A program made the position numbers and the translations under genes. From Alteromonas genovensis (GTDB lineage: Bacteria; Pseudomonadota; Gammaproteobacteria; Enterobacterales; Alteromonadaceae): a DNA stretch of 64,000 nucleotides. Of the stretch, positions 8,108 through 16,861 are shown piece after piece (positions within the stretch are counted from its first letter, which is position 1; each line of letters opens with the position of its first letter). Location of the stretch: positions 186,001-250,000 of the forward strand of contig NZ_JAAAWO010000005.1 of the NCBI RefSeq assembly GCF_010500895.1, in the 5' to 3' direction. The notes under the pieces were generated by a model, which was not told the origin of the DNA, did not search any database, and saw nothing but the letters and a program-made list of their open reading frames with translations.

Positions 8108-8150
8108 CAGTGGAGCTTTCTAAAGCTCCACTGGGTTTTAATTTTGCTTT
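8108..8150 (+). terminator. Intrinsic terminator after the 116-residue gene
   Basis: CAGTGGAGCTT, loop TCTA, AAGCTCCACTG (11-bp stem, 8108-8133), followed by a T-rich tract. Confidence 0.85.
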
Positions 8151-8192
8151 TATATGTGTATTTGGATAGTTACTGCGACACTTTTATACTTT

Positions 8193-8615
8193 TTACACTT
8201 TCACTGCTAGCACATCGGTTTTTACACCGTGTAATACGGCATTCGCAGTAGAGCCTAATAGTAGTTTCAAACCGCTTTGCCCATGAGTACCGACAACTAT
8301 TAAATCTGCGCTTATTTTCTCTGCCAAATGATGTATCTCATCTGAAGGCGAGCCAATCTCTACGTTAATATTAGTTTGTGGTATTTCGTATTTTTCTGCT
8401 ACATCTTTCAATACGTCTAATGCGTGTTCACGTACTTCTTGTGAAAAGTCTTTTTCTAGAAAAAACCCATAAGGCTCTACATTAGTCTGCGGGTAAGCCA
8501 CATATAATAGATGTAACTGTTGACTGCTACTTGCTATTGCAAGTGCTTTTTCGACTACCAGCTCGTAATCAGAATACACATCGATGGGTACCAGAATAGT
8601 ATCGTAGCTCTGCAT
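8193..8615 (-). CDS. Universal stress protein (UspA family)
   Basis: 140 residues, one Usp domain. The ATP-binding signature GTHGQSGLKLLLGSTANAVL (G-2x-G-9x-G-S/T type) lies at about 111-130, and the N-terminus DTILVPIDVYSDYE is typical. Such proteins help cells survive starvation and respiratory stress. It is divergent from a cytochrome c gene, and the shared gap carries an FNR-type box (8676-8689) about 60 bases from this start, which fits oxygen-responsive control. A second, two-domain Usp (uspE) lies at 22679 next to fnr. Confidence 0.88.
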   Translation of the reverse strand: MQSYDTILVPIDVYSDYELVVEKALAIASSSQQLHLLYVAYPQTNVEPYGFFLEKDFSQEVREHALDVLKDVAEKYEIPQTNINVEIGSPSDEIHHLAEKISADLIVVGTHGQSGLKLLLGSTANAVLHGVKTDVLAVKV

Positions 8616-8675
8616 AGTGTTGCCCTTTTAACTTTATCGTAATGTTAATCATAGTGCATGTTTTCTAGCTTTGAA

Positions 8676-8689
8676 TTGAGCTACATCAA
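8676..8689. promoter_or_regulatory. FNR-type box between usp and cytochrome c genes
   Basis: TTGAG-CTAC-ATCAA matches the FNR consensus TTGAT-N4-ATCAA at nine of ten positions. It could serve either divergent gene. Confidence 0.6.
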
Positions 8690-8754
8690 ATAGTGTCGGT
8701 TATATTTAGACGATACTTGTTAATGAACCACATGGGTTGGTTAAGGAGAAAACT

Positions 8755-9237
8755 ATGCGTATTACAATAATGCTACTGGCGTGCCTATTCTTAAGTGCAT
8801 GCGATCAAGGTGCAAAATCCCCTAGAGGTTTCAGCTTACCCGAGGGCGACATCGAACAAGGTAAAACGGTATTTGAGAATTATGGGTGCAACGACTGTCA
8901 CACGGTTGCAGGCGAAAAAGCAGCCAGTGATGCCCGCTATTTAATAAGCCACCCTATTCCCCTTGGCGGAAGCAATGGCAGAATCAAAACCTATGGTGAA
9001 TTAGTTACCAGTATTATTAATCCTTCTCACAAACTAACACCACGTCGTCCAGCAAGTTTTACCAGCGAAGACGGCGTATCGTTTATGCGTATTATCAATG
9101 ATGAATTAACCGTGAGCGAACTCATAGATCTCGTGTCTTATTTGCAGCCTAAGTACAAAGTGATGCCCTATCGCACCACCGACTACCGGTTATATCAACT
9201 GAGGATCCCTGAAAAAATGGCTGAAAACAACGACTGA
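8755..9237 (+). CDS. Cytochrome c lipoprotein, single heme
   Basis: 160 residues from the ATG at 8755, which I choose because AAGGAG lies eight bases before it; an upstream TTG in frame would put the ribosome site inside the gene. The N-terminus is a lipoprotein signal with lipobox LSAC, so the protein should be lipid-anchored facing the periplasm. The CNDCH heme c motif follows at about residues 44-48. Methionines such as in FMRI (about 108) are candidate distal ligands. The FNR-type box upstream suggests a role in low-oxygen electron transfer; the partner is unknown. A terminator follows at 9295. Confidence 0.85.
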   Translation: MRITIMLLACLFLSACDQGAKSPRGFSLPEGDIEQGKTVFENYGCNDCHTVAGEKAASDARYLISHPIPLGGSNGRIKTYGELVTSIINPSHKLTPRRPASFTSEDGVSFMRIINDELTVSELIDLVSYLQPKYKVMPYRTTDYRLYQLRIPEKMAENND

Positions 9238-9294
9238 ATGGATTACGTGAATAAGGTTTAAGAGTTCTGATTAACTTCTCTTTTAGATTTAAGG

Positions 9295-9332
9295 CAAAGG
9301 CAGATGTCTAGGATACTGCCTTTGTTTCTTTA
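9295..9332 (+). terminator. Intrinsic terminator after cytochrome c gene
   Basis: CAAAGGCAG (9295-9303) pairs with CTGCCTTTG (9316-9324), followed by TTTCTTT. It overlaps the 3' end of the convergent glutamate-synthase-like gene. Confidence 0.65.
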
Positions 9333-10939
9333 TCTATTTCCGCAAGCAAGCTAGACGGCATAAAGCTATCTGCATTAGCTTCCTCATAATGCAATTTGTA
9401 GCGCTCAGGAATTTCGTCGGTTAAAAAAGCGCCTTTTTTAATTAGAGGGTACATTTCGTCATAACGGGCCACGTTACATTGATCTATGCGCTTAAATATA
9501 TGGGTTCTATTTAACTCATTGGTATTTTTGTGGCCGGTCGATGACAGTAAATCGATAAGTGCATGAACCGTCTTTTGATGAAAGCGATAAACACGCTCAA
9601 ATTTATCTTCAACGTTGAGACCTTTCGCCAACCGCGGATCTTGCGTCGCAACACCTGTTGGACACTTATTGGTATTACACGACAGAGACTGCACACAGCC
9701 TAACGCCAACATCATTCCTCTCGCGCTGTTACATAAATCTGCCCCTAAGCTAAGGTTTTTAGCCAATTGAAATGCGCTGATTATTTTACCTGACGCTATA
9801 ATCTTTATGTTTTCACGTAAACCAAACCCCATTAAGCAATCATCCACAAAGGCAAGCGCGTCACGTAATGGAAAGCCAATAGAGTTGGTATATTCAAGCG
9901 GCGCTGCGCCAGTGCCGCCTTCTCCCCCATCTACTGTGATAAAATCGGGCGTTATTCCTTTGCTCACCATGGCTTTACACATAGCAATAAATTCGCTTTT
10001 TCTGCCTAAGGCTAGCTTGATACCAACGGGCTTTCCGTCGCTTAAATCTCGTAGATGTTGAATAAAATCAACCATTTCCAACGGTGATGAAAACGCACTG
10101 TGCCGTGGTGGTGAGTCGACCTGAGTACCCGCGGTTACCCCTCTAATTTTCGCTATCTCAGGGGTGTTCTTGTAAGCAGGTAAAATTCCGCCGTGACCTG
10201 GCTTTGCTCCCTGACTCAGCTTAATTTCAATCATTTTCACGTTTTCTAACGTTGCTTTTTCTTTAAATGATTCAGCCTCAAACTTGCCATCCTCGGTTCT
10301 GCAACCAAAGTAGCCCGTACCGATTTGCCACACCACATCGCCCTTGTTTTCAAGATGATAAGGAGTAAGACCGCCTTCCCCCGTGTTGTGATAAAAACCG
10401 CCTTTAGCCGCACCTTTATTCAATGCCAAAATAGCGTTTTTTGATAGGCTGCCAAAACTCATTGCACTTATATTGAGTACACTCGCTCTATAAGGTTGTT
10501 TGCAATGGGGACCGCCAATGTTCACACGTGGGTTTTGTTCCACATCGTCAACTTCCCGGGCGGCTAGAGAGTGGCCCATCCATTCATAGCCTTCTTCGTA
10601 AGTATCCAGCTGTGTACCGAAAGGTACAGTTTCTCTGCTATCTTTGGCTCTTTGATACACTATGTTTCGAAACATTCGAGAAATCGGGGCGCCTCCCGTA
10701 TCCGTTTCGATAATATACTGTTGAATATAAGGCCGTAATCCTTCAATTCCCCATCTTGCTCGGCCAATCAACGGAAAGTTTCTCAGTATGGCATGCTGCG
10801 GTTGATAAGCGTCATATAACCCAATGATGAGTAATGGTGCTGTAACGATGAGTAACCACCACAAACTAGGTTCAAAGACACTCAAACCAACATTAATTGC
10901 AACTAATGCAGTTAATGTGAATAAAATTGTTTTTCGCAT
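9308..10939 (-). CDS. Membrane-anchored FMN-binding glutamate synthase family protein
   Basis: 543 residues. Two membrane segments at the N-terminus (about 5-22 and 26-45) precede a domain matching the GltB central FMN/2-oxoglutarate region: SAMSFGSLS (about 158), GQ-like KLSQGAKPGHGG (about 241), DGGEGGTGAAP (about 337-347), and the [3Fe-4S] cysteines C415, C421 and C426 in CVQSLSCNTNKCPTG. It lacks the N-terminal glutamine amidotransferase domain and the C-terminal GXGXG domain, so it is a stand-alone synthase-like protein, common in proteobacteria but poorly characterised. A perfect FNR box lies 130 bases upstream, which points to expression at low oxygen. Confidence 0.88.
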   Translation of the reverse strand: MRKTILFTLTALVAINVGLSVFEPSLWWLLIVTAPLLIIGLYDAYQPQHAILRNFPLIGRARWGIEGLRPYIQQYIIETDTGGAPISRMFRNIVYQRAKDSRETVPFGTQLDTYEEGYEWMGHSLAAREVDDVEQNPRVNIGGPHCKQPYRASVLNISAMSFGSLSKNAILALNKGAAKGGFYHNTGEGGLTPYHLENKGDVVWQIGTGYFGCRTEDGKFEAESFKEKATLENVKMIEIKLSQGAKPGHGGILPAYKNTPEIAKIRGVTAGTQVDSPPRHSAFSSPLEMVDFIQHLRDLSDGKPVGIKLALGRKSEFIAMCKAMVSKGITPDFITVDGGEGGTGAAPLEYTNSIGFPLRDALAFVDDCLMGFGLRENIKIIASGKIISAFQLAKNLSLGADLCNSARGMMLALGCVQSLSCNTNKCPTGVATQDPRLAKGLNVEDKFERVYRFHQKTVHALIDLLSSTGHKNTNELNRTHIFKRIDQCNVARYDEMYPLIKKGAFLTDEIPERYKLHYEEANADSFMPSSLLAEIDKETKAVS

Positions 10940-11263
10940 TGTACTTCCTTTACTTTTTTCACTGGCGTTGCTTGATTATTGGTATTGCTAAAACGGAAAC
11001 CCAGTACTCTATGCTTCCCATCGCAGTTTATGTACACTTTAATATCTAATTGTTTTTATGTAATTTTATTGATTAAGATCAATAGAATATGTTACGCATA
11101 ACCAGTTGTGGGGTTGGTGAGCCGTAATTCTTATGCGAATTTTATATTTTACGTGATAATGTTTATATCACTGAGGTCTGCCATACATAAAGACTTATTT
11201 ATGACTAGGGCGCGATGACCTTACTGCACCGTCATTATTAAAACTAATAGGGTTAAAGTATCC
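10940..11263. other. Divergent promoter region with FNR box
   Basis: 324 bases between the glutamate-synthase-like gene and the KefC-type antiporter. It contains a perfect FNR box (11069-11082) and, nine bases further, GTTACGCATAAC, a near-palindrome also seen at 7557 and 53169. No reading frame of interest was seen. Confidence 0.75.
11069..11082. promoter_or_regulatory. FNR box, perfect consensus
   Basis: TTGAT-TAAG-ATCAA matches the FNR/EtrA consensus at all ten positions, midway between two divergent genes. Confidence 0.8.
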
Positions 11264-12835
11264 ATGGAGTATGCGTTTCTTCTCTTTGCTTTCGTATGTG
11301 GATTAACGGTTAAATTAATTGGTGTGCCGCCACTTGTTGGTTACCTCATCGCAGGCTTTCTTCTCAACTTTGCGGGTTATTCGTTAACTGATGATCTTAC
11401 CCAAATAGCGAATTTGGGTATAACCATTATGCTCTTCACTATTGGACTTAAACTTAATCTTAAAGATTTAAGTCGAAGAGAAGTATGGGCCGGCAGTGTT
11501 TCTCACACGCTGATCTGGATTGGTGTTATCACCTGCGTCATCTACGGTGCTGCGGCGTTAGTCGCCCAAGTCTCTGACGCCGTTTCTTGGCAAAGTGCTG
11601 TACTCATTGCCTTTGCGCTCAGTTTTAGCAGTACCGTTTGCGTTGTAAAAGTACTTGAAGAAAGTGGTGAAAGTAAAACCCGTCACGGACGCTTAGCCAT
11701 TGGCATTTTAGTGATGCAAGACGTTTTTGCGGTAGTGTTTCTCGTGGCAGCTACAGGTAAACTTCCCTCAGTATATGCGCTTGGGCTTCTCGCATTATTC
11801 CCTGCCATGCCGCTTATTAATAAAATAATAAGCAAATCTGGACACGGTGAACTTCTCCCTCTTACCGGTTTTATATTAGCACTTGGCGGTTATCAATTAT
11901 TTGAACTAGTGAACATAAAGGGTGATTTGGGTGCCCTTATTTTTGGCATCATGTTGGCTCAACATGAGAAAGCCACTGAGCTATCAAAATCACTTTTAAG
12001 CTTTAAAGATCTGTTTTTAATTGGCTTCTTCCTAACAATTGGTCTTACTGCATTACCTACGCTGAGTATGGTTGGGATGGCCTTAGTATTCTGTCTTTTT
12101 CTACCTTTCAAAGCCATGTTGTTTTTTGGGCTTTTCACTTCGTTGCGCCTGCGTGGAAGAACCGCTTACCTCAGCAGTCTAGTTTTAGGGAACTACAGTG
12201 AATTTGGGCTTATTGTTGGTGCCGTCGCGGTTTCCATGGGACTGCTGGCAGAATCATGGCTTGTCATTATTGCACTAGCGGTATCTATCTCATTTGTCTT
12301 CACAAGTATTTTATATAAAGGTTCTCATTCTCAATATAATCGCTTTAAAGATAAAATTAAGCGGTTTGAAAAAGAAGAACGATTAAAAGAAGATGTTTAC
12401 CCTACTTTGTCACAGGCAGAGTTTTTAGTGATTGGTATGGGTCGCGTAGGCCGAGGCGCGTTTAACGCCCTGTCGAAACTGTCTGACGTCAATGTATGTG
12501 GTATGGATGCAGATAGAATTAAAATTAAGAAAATGGCAAACGAAGGCCACAAGGTAATTTGCGGCGATGGCGAAGATGTAGATCTTTGGGAAAATCTAGA
12601 TTTAAACAGTACGCAGCTGGTACTGCTAGCATTACCCTCTATTCAAGACGCGATAAATATAACTACTCAGCTCAAGAACGCCGGTTACCAGGGCCGTGTT
12701 GCTGCTATAGCCCGCTATGAAGATGAAGTGTCTTACTTACTTGAAAACGGCATAGATAAAGTCTTTAATTTCTTTACTGAAGCAGGCCTTGGTTTCGCCG
12801 ATGAGAGTTTAACGTATGTACGCTCCCATCAGTAA
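11264..12835 (+). CDS. Monovalent cation:proton antiporter, CPA2 / KefC type with TrkA-N domain
   Basis: 523 residues. About 12 membrane helices fill the first 360 residues, starting with LIGVPPLVGYLIAGFLL, a typical CPA2 opening, and including SFSSTVCVVKVLEE (about 124-137). A cytosolic TrkA-N/Rossmann domain follows, starting at AEFLVIGMGRVGRG (about 388). The architecture is that of KefB/KefC and YbaL proteins: K+ efflux or cation/proton exchange gated by nucleotide binding. There is no C-terminal TrkA-C extension. It may share the FNR box with the divergent gene. Substrate is not certain. Confidence 0.85.
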   Translation: MEYAFLLFAFVCGLTVKLIGVPPLVGYLIAGFLLNFAGYSLTDDLTQIANLGITIMLFTIGLKLNLKDLSRREVWAGSVSHTLIWIGVITCVIYGAAALVAQVSDAVSWQSAVLIAFALSFSSTVCVVKVLEESGESKTRHGRLAIGILVMQDVFAVVFLVAATGKLPSVYALGLLALFPAMPLINKIISKSGHGELLPLTGFILALGGYQLFELVNIKGDLGALIFGIMLAQHEKATELSKSLLSFKDLFLIGFFLTIGLTALPTLSMVGMALVFCLFLPFKAMLFFGLFTSLRLRGRTAYLSSLVLGNYSEFGLIVGAVAVSMGLLAESWLVIIALAVSISFVFTSILYKGSHSQYNRFKDKIKRFEKEERLKEDVYPTLSQAEFLVIGMGRVGRGAFNALSKLSDVNVCGMDADRIKIKKMANEGHKVICGDGEDVDLWENLDLNSTQLVLLALPSIQDAINITTQLKNAGYQGRVAAIARYEDEVSYLLENGIDKVFNFFTEAGLGFADESLTYVRSHQ

Positions 12836-12909
12836 GGTATTACTAATGCGAACGAAGGATTGATTGAGAACTGTTTTCATTAATAAATCATTGTTTTTAC
12901 TAATATTTT

Positions 12910-12938
12910 TTGACACACCCCGTACTTTCAACTAGACT
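12910..12938 (+). promoter_or_regulatory. Possible sigma-70 promoter of the bacterioferritin pair
   Basis: TTGACA (12910-12915), a 17-base spacer and TAGACT (12933-12938) lie about 30 bases before the first bacterioferritin start. The -10 matches at four of six positions. Confidence 0.45.
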
Positions 12939-12969
12939 TTACACATTATTTTTAGATAGGACGTTCGCA

Positions 12970-13446
12970 ATGCAAGGCGATAGACAAGTTATAGCGAAAT
13001 TGAACGAGGTTCTCACAAGCGAACTTACCTCGATAAATCAATACTTTCTGCACGCTCGTATGTTTAAAAATTGGGGATTTGAAGTTCTCAATACCAAGAA
13101 CTACAAAAAGTCGATTAAAGACATGAAGCAAGCAGATGACATTATAGAGCGCATTTTATTCCTTGAAGGCTTACCTAATCTTCAGGCGCTTGGAAAACTT
13201 TATATTGGTGAAGACACAGTTGAAATGCTCAATTGTGACGCTCGTTTTGAAAAAGAGCAGCTTCCCCTTCTACGCGAAGCCATTGCGCTGTGCGAAGAAA
13301 AACAAGATTACGTTTCAAGAGATTTACTCGAAGACATTCTCGAATACGAAGAAGAACATCTAGACTGGATTGAAACGCAAGAATATCAAATTGATGCCAT
13401 GGGCATTGAAAACTATCTTCAAGCGCAAGTAATGGGAGACGACTAG
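12970..13446 (+). CDS. bfr: Bacterioferritin, heme-binding subunit with altered ferroxidase site
   Basis: 158 residues from the ATG at 12970, preceded by AGGA; an in-frame upstream TTG adds 20 unlikely residues. Alignment by eye to E. coli Bfr keeps numbering: the heme ligand Met52 is present (KDMKQA), but the ferroxidase ligands Glu51 and His54 are Asp51 and Gln54; Glu18, Glu94, Glu127 and His130 remain. The partner subunit shows the reverse pattern. This is known for two-subunit bacterioferritins (for example in Neisseria and Magnetospirillum), which form mixed 24-mers storing iron. The stop codon overlaps the next start by one base, so both subunits are made together. Confidence 0.9.
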   Translation: MQGDRQVIAKLNEVLTSELTSINQYFLHARMFKNWGFEVLNTKNYKKSIKDMKQADDIIERILFLEGLPNLQALGKLYIGEDTVEMLNCDARFEKEQLPLLREAIALCEEKQDYVSRDLLEDILEYEEEHLDWIETQEYQIDAMGIENYLQAQVMGDD

Positions 13447-13913
13447 TGAAAGGCAATCAAAACATCATCAATGGTCTTAACGAATTACTGGGCTATGAGC
13501 TTGCAGCGATGGATCAGTACTTTATACATTCTCAAATGTATTTAGACTGGGGCTTCAACAAATTGTACGAGCGCATCGACCACGAGTTTGACGATGAGCG
13601 TGGCCATGCTACTAAGCTAATAGAGCGCATGCTGTTTTTAGAAGGCACGCCAGATATGGTCACTCGCACAGGTCTTAAAGTGGGAACTGACGTTCCTGAA
13701 ATGCTTGAAAGCGACCTTCGTGTAGAATATGAAGTTGATGCAAAACTGCGTGAAGTTATCGCGCTGTGTGAGCAAGAAAACGACTATGTAACCCGAGACA
13801 TGTTGATTGTATTGCTTGACGACACTGAAATGGACCACGCACGCTGGTTAGAGCAACAGCTTGGACTGATTAAACGCATTGGTTTGCAGAATTATCTACA
13901 GGCTATGATGTAA
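13446..13913 (+). CDS. bfr: Bacterioferritin, ferroxidase subunit lacking the heme Met
   Basis: 155 residues with a GTG start overlapping the previous stop by one base, so translation is coupled. Ferroxidase ligands Glu18, Glu51, His54 and Glu94 are intact, as are Glu128 and His131 (ExxH, shifted by one residue relative to E. coli). Residue 52, the heme-binding Met in standard Bfr, is Arg (DERGHA). The subunit should therefore oxidise Fe(II) but not coordinate heme on its own and depend on the first subunit for the heme needed to release iron. The cytosolic shell is likely a heteropolymer. A terminator follows at 13941. Confidence 0.9.
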   Translation: MKGNQNIINGLNELLGYELAAMDQYFIHSQMYLDWGFNKLYERIDHEFDDERGHATKLIERMLFLEGTPDMVTRTGLKVGTDVPEMLESDLRVEYEVDAKLREVIALCEQENDYVTRDMLIVLLDDTEMDHARWLEQQLGLIKRIGLQNYLQAMM

Positions 13914-13919
13914 CAGCGG

Positions 13920-14399
13920 TTAGCTCTCAGTGGTAAAATACAGGTAGCTTGGCGCTGCCTGTTTTTTTATGTTTAATCGGAGTTGCCATGTCATTACCGG
14001 CTCGCTGCAGCTACCTAACATAAACCAACCACTCCACTCGCCCTTCACCGATTGTTCGAGTAGAACGGGCACTTTTCCCATATACATATTTACCCCTTCA
14101 ATCCATGCACTCTCTATAATTTCATCGTTTGGCATACGAAGAGACAGCGTGATTGATTCTTCGGGCATTGGCTGTGAAGAAAACCGTGCTACGGCTAATT
14201 CACCATCAATTAAGAATTCGCAAGTTTTGTTGGAAAACGTGCAGCTACTTTTTAAACCGCTTATAATATCAGTGTCGGTAGAGACTGAAGATTGATAACT
14301 ATGTGCGACATACACACATACAGCAACGACTAAAATAGCGACGAGAGGCAACTGAGTTTGTAAAAACTTTGATCTTTTATTGTTATCGCTTTTTTTCAT
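13920..14399 (-). CDS. Hypothetical single-pass membrane protein, 159 residues
   Basis: A basic N-terminus (KKSDNNKRSK) is followed by one hydrophobic helix (about 17-33) and a domain of about 120 residues that should be periplasmic, with three cysteines and a tryptophan-rich end (GEWSGWFMLGSCSEP). The topology and size recall small assembly factors coded beside cbb3 oxidase genes, such as FixH, but FixH itself is present at 18045 and I see no specific match. It is divergent from ccoN, and the FNR box at 14425 lies 26 bases upstream of this start, so it may be co-regulated with the oxidase. Function unknown. Confidence 0.65.
   Translation of the reverse strand: MKKSDNNKRSKFLQTQLPLVAILVVAVCVYVAHSYQSSVSTDTDIISGLKSSCTFSNKTCEFLIDGELAVARFSSQPMPEESITLSLRMPNDEIIESAWIEGVNMYMGKVPVLLEQSVKGEWSGWFMLGSCSEPVMTWQLRLNIKKQAAPSYLYFTTES
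13941..13968 (+). terminator. Intrinsic terminator of the bacterioferritin operon
   Basis: CAGGTAGC, loop TTGGC, GCTGCCTG (one G-U pair), then seven T. It lies within the 3' end of the convergent gene. Confidence 0.75.
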
Positions 14400-14424
14400 T
14401 TCTTAAATTTTATGTATTTCTTTA

Positions 14425-14438
14425 TTGATAGAGATCAA
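14425..14438. promoter_or_regulatory. FNR box upstream of ccoN, perfect consensus
   Basis: TTGAT-AGAG-ATCAA matches the FNR consensus at all ten positions, about 190 bases before the ccoN start. Fnr-family control of cbb3 operons is well established. Confidence 0.85.
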
Positions 14439-14627
14439 GCAAGGCCAGTTTGTGGTATCTTTTTGTTATCAAAAACCTTATTATCCGCGGACCAACTGGC
14501 TTGGAGACAATAATTATTACTCTTTCCGGGCTCGGTGTGAAGCGTTATTATTAGCTGATACGCGTTTCAACCGCACTATTTTGGCAGTTGGAGACCATAG
14601 TTCATTTGAAGTGGAAGATTCATTAAA

Positions 14628-16061
14628 ATGAGTGAGACAAGCCAAGCACAACCTGATTACAATTATAAAGTAGTTAGGCAATTTACCATCATGACCATAG
14701 TCTGGGGTATCATTGGTATGGGACTGGGGGTATTCATTGCAGCGCAATTGTTTGCACCTATGCTCAACTTTGACACACCGTGGCTAACATTTTCGCGTTT
14801 GCGTCCTTTGCACACTAACGCCGTTATCTTTGCCTTTGGCGGCTGCGCATTATTTGCGACGTCGTACTATATCGTTCAACGTACCAGCCAGGTAAGACTG
14901 TTCAGTGACAAGCTCGCTGCATTTACCTTCTGGGGCTGGCAAGCAGTTATCGTACTTGCTGTTATCACGTTACCCATGGGGCTTAGCAGTTCAAAAGAAT
15001 ACGCTGAGCTAGAATGGCCAATCGATATCTTAATTGCCCTCGTCTGGATTGCGTACATTATCAACTTCTTCGGTACGTTGGTGATTCGCAAGGTTTCGCA
15101 CATCTATGTGGCAAACTGGTTTTTGGGCGCATTCATGCTTACCGTTGCTGTTTTGCACATTGGTAACAGCATGGCAATTCCTGTGTCTTTCACTAAGTCA
15201 TATTCCTTGTACGCGGGTGCAGTGGACGCCATGATGCAGTGGTGGTATGGACACAACGCTGTAGGCTTCTTCCTTACCGCCGGATTCTTAGGGATGATGT
15301 ATTACTTCGTGCCCAAGCAAGCTGGACGCCCGGTTTACTCATACAGATTATCAATCGTTCACTTTTGGGCGCTGATTTCACTTTACATTTGGGCTGGTCC
15401 TCACCACCTTCATTACACTGCACTTCCGGACTGGACACAGTCATTGGGAATGGTGATGTCGATTATCTTATTCGTGCCTTCTTGGGGCGGAATGATTAAC
15501 GGTATAATGACCCTCTCGGGCGCATGGCACAAGCTACGCACCGACCCAGTATTGCGCTTCCTTATTGTTTCATTGTCTTTCTATGGTATGTCTACCTTTG
15601 AAGGCCCTATGATGGCAATCAAAACAGTAAACGCACTATCGCATTATACTGACTGGACAATCGGACACGTTCACTCAGGTGCACTAGGTTGGGTTGCTAT
15701 GGTATCAATTGGATCTATTTACCACTTGATCCCAATACTCTTTAACCAGCCGGCAATGTACAGCACCCGTCTTGTTAATGTTCACTTCTGGTTTGCCACA
15801 ATTGGCGTTGTACTTTACATCGTAGCAATGTGGATGTCGGGCGTACTACAAGGTCTTATGTGGCGTGCAGTTAACGCAGACGGCACACTGACGTACAGTT
15901 TTGTTGAGTCTTTAGAAGCATCGAAGCCGTTTTATGTAGTGCGTTTCATTGGTGGTTGTTTCGTGGTTACAGGCATGCTTGTCATGGCTTATAACACTTG
16001 GAAAACCGTTCGTGCCCCTAAAGGCAGTATTGCTGTTGACCCAGCGACACAGCCGGCGTAG
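14628..16061 (+). CDS. ccoN: Cytochrome cbb3 oxidase catalytic subunit I
   Basis: 477 residues with 12 membrane helices. The histidine ligands of the heme-copper core are visible: LRPLHTNAV (low-spin heme b), [10 protein letters not shown] and GPHHLHYT (CuB), and [10 protein letters not shown] (hemes b and b3). The cross-linked Tyr of cbb3 enzymes is expected in the C-terminal helix set. The enzyme reduces O2 to water with high affinity and pumps protons, supporting respiration at low oxygen. It is the first gene of ccoNOQP, under the FNR box at 14425. The ATG is preceded by GTGGAAG. Confidence 0.96.
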   Translation: MSETSQAQPDYNYKVVRQFTIMTIVWGIIGMGLGVFIAAQLFAPMLNFDTPWLTFSRLRPLHTNAVIFAFGGCALFATSYYIVQRTSQVRLFSDKLAAFTFWGWQAVIVLAVITLPMGLSSSKEYAELEWPIDILIALVWIAYIINFFGTLVIRKVSHIYVANWFLGAFMLTVAVLHIGNSMAIPVSFTKSYSLYAGAVDAMMQWWYGHNAVGFFLTAGFLGMMYYFVPKQAGRPVYSYRLSIVHFWALISLYIWAGPHHLHYTALPDWTQSLGMVMSIILFVPSWGGMINGIMTLSGAWHKLRTDPVLRFLIVSLSFYGMSTFEGPMMAIKTVNALSHYTDWTIGHVHSGALGWVAMVSIGSIYHLIPILFNQPAMYSTRLVNVHFWFATIGVVLYIVAMWMSGVLQGLMWRAVNADGTLTYSFVESLEASKPFYVVRFIGGCFVVTGMLVMAYNTWKTVRAPKGSIAVDPATQPA

Positions 16062-16076
16062 TAAAGGAGTCGAATA

Positions 16077-16682
16077 ATGAAAAATCCACATGAGTTAATT
16101 GAAAAGAACGTTGGTCTTTTAACCGTACTAATTCTGGTTGCTATCAGCTTTGGTGCCATGGTTCAGATAACGCCGTTGATGTTTCAACAGCAAACAATGG
16201 AACCCGTTAAAGGGCTACGTCCATACACTGCACTTGAGCTTGAAGGTCGTGACATCTATATACGTGAAGGTTGCGTAGGGTGTCACAGCCAAATGATTCG
16301 TCCGTTCCGCGCTGAAACTGAGCGTTACGGTCACTACAGCGTTGCTGGTGAGTCTGTATGGGAGCACCCTTTCCTTTGGGGCTCAAAACGAACAGGTCCT
16401 GACCTAGCGCGTGTTGGCGGTCGTTACAGTGACGAGTGGCATCGTGTTCACCTGCTTAATCCTCGCAATGTTGTTCCAGAATCTAATATGCCAGGTTTCC
16501 CTTGGCTTGCAGAAAACACGCTTGAAGGCGAGTTGACGGCAGAGAAAATGGAAGTGTTCCGTGGCTTTGGTGTTCCTTACACCGATGAAGATATCGCGGG
16601 TGCAAAAGCGGCAGTACAGGGTAAATCAGAAATGCAGGCCCTTATTGCTTATCTACAATCTCTTGGCACACATTTGAAATAA
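16077..16682 (+). CDS. ccoO: Cytochrome cbb3 oxidase subunit II (mono-heme c)
   Basis: 201 residues. One N-terminal membrane anchor (about 13-31) is followed by a periplasmic cytochrome c domain with CVGCH at about 66-70 and a downstream methionine ligand ([10 protein letters not shown], about 140). It passes electrons from CcoP to CcoN. It starts 16 bases after ccoN behind an AAGGAG ribosome site. Confidence 0.96.
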   Translation: MKNPHELIEKNVGLLTVLILVAISFGAMVQITPLMFQQQTMEPVKGLRPYTALELEGRDIYIREGCVGCHSQMIRPFRAETERYGHYSVAGESVWEHPFLWGSKRTGPDLARVGGRYSDEWHRVHLLNPRNVVPESNMPGFPWLAENTLEGELTAEKMEVFRGFGVPYTDEDIAGAKAAVQGKSEMQALIAYLQSLGTHLK

Positions 16683-16683
16683 T

Positions 16684-16845
16684 ATGGATCAAGGAATTAT
16701 AGGCAGCATTTTTACTATCATCGTCTTTGTTAGCTTTATCGGCATAGTTTGGTGGGCTTTCAGTAGTCGCAACAAACAAAAGTTTGATGAAGCCGCAAAC
16801 CTTCCGTTTGCAGACGAAGAAAAAGAAAAATCAAAAGAAGATTAG
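16684..16845 (+). CDS. ccoQ: Cytochrome cbb3 oxidase subunit CcoQ
   Basis: 53 residues, one membrane helix (about 5-27) ending in VWWAFSS, then a charged tail rich in Lys and Glu. This is the typical CcoQ form: a small helper that stabilises the cbb3 complex, especially CcoP attachment. The ATG lies two bases after the ccoO stop codon, so translation is coupled, and ccoP follows 16 bases after its end. Confidence 0.9.
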   Translation: MDQGIIGSIFTIIVFVSFIGIVWWAFSSRNKQKFDEAANLPFADEEKEKSKED

Positions 16846-16861
16846 CAGGAGTCTTGAACTC

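Noticed and set aside
14425-14631. 68-codon frame starting with TTG between the FNR box and ccoN
   Set aside because: It begins inside the FNR box, has no ribosome site, overlaps the ccoN start and has no protein character; the region is a promoter and leader.
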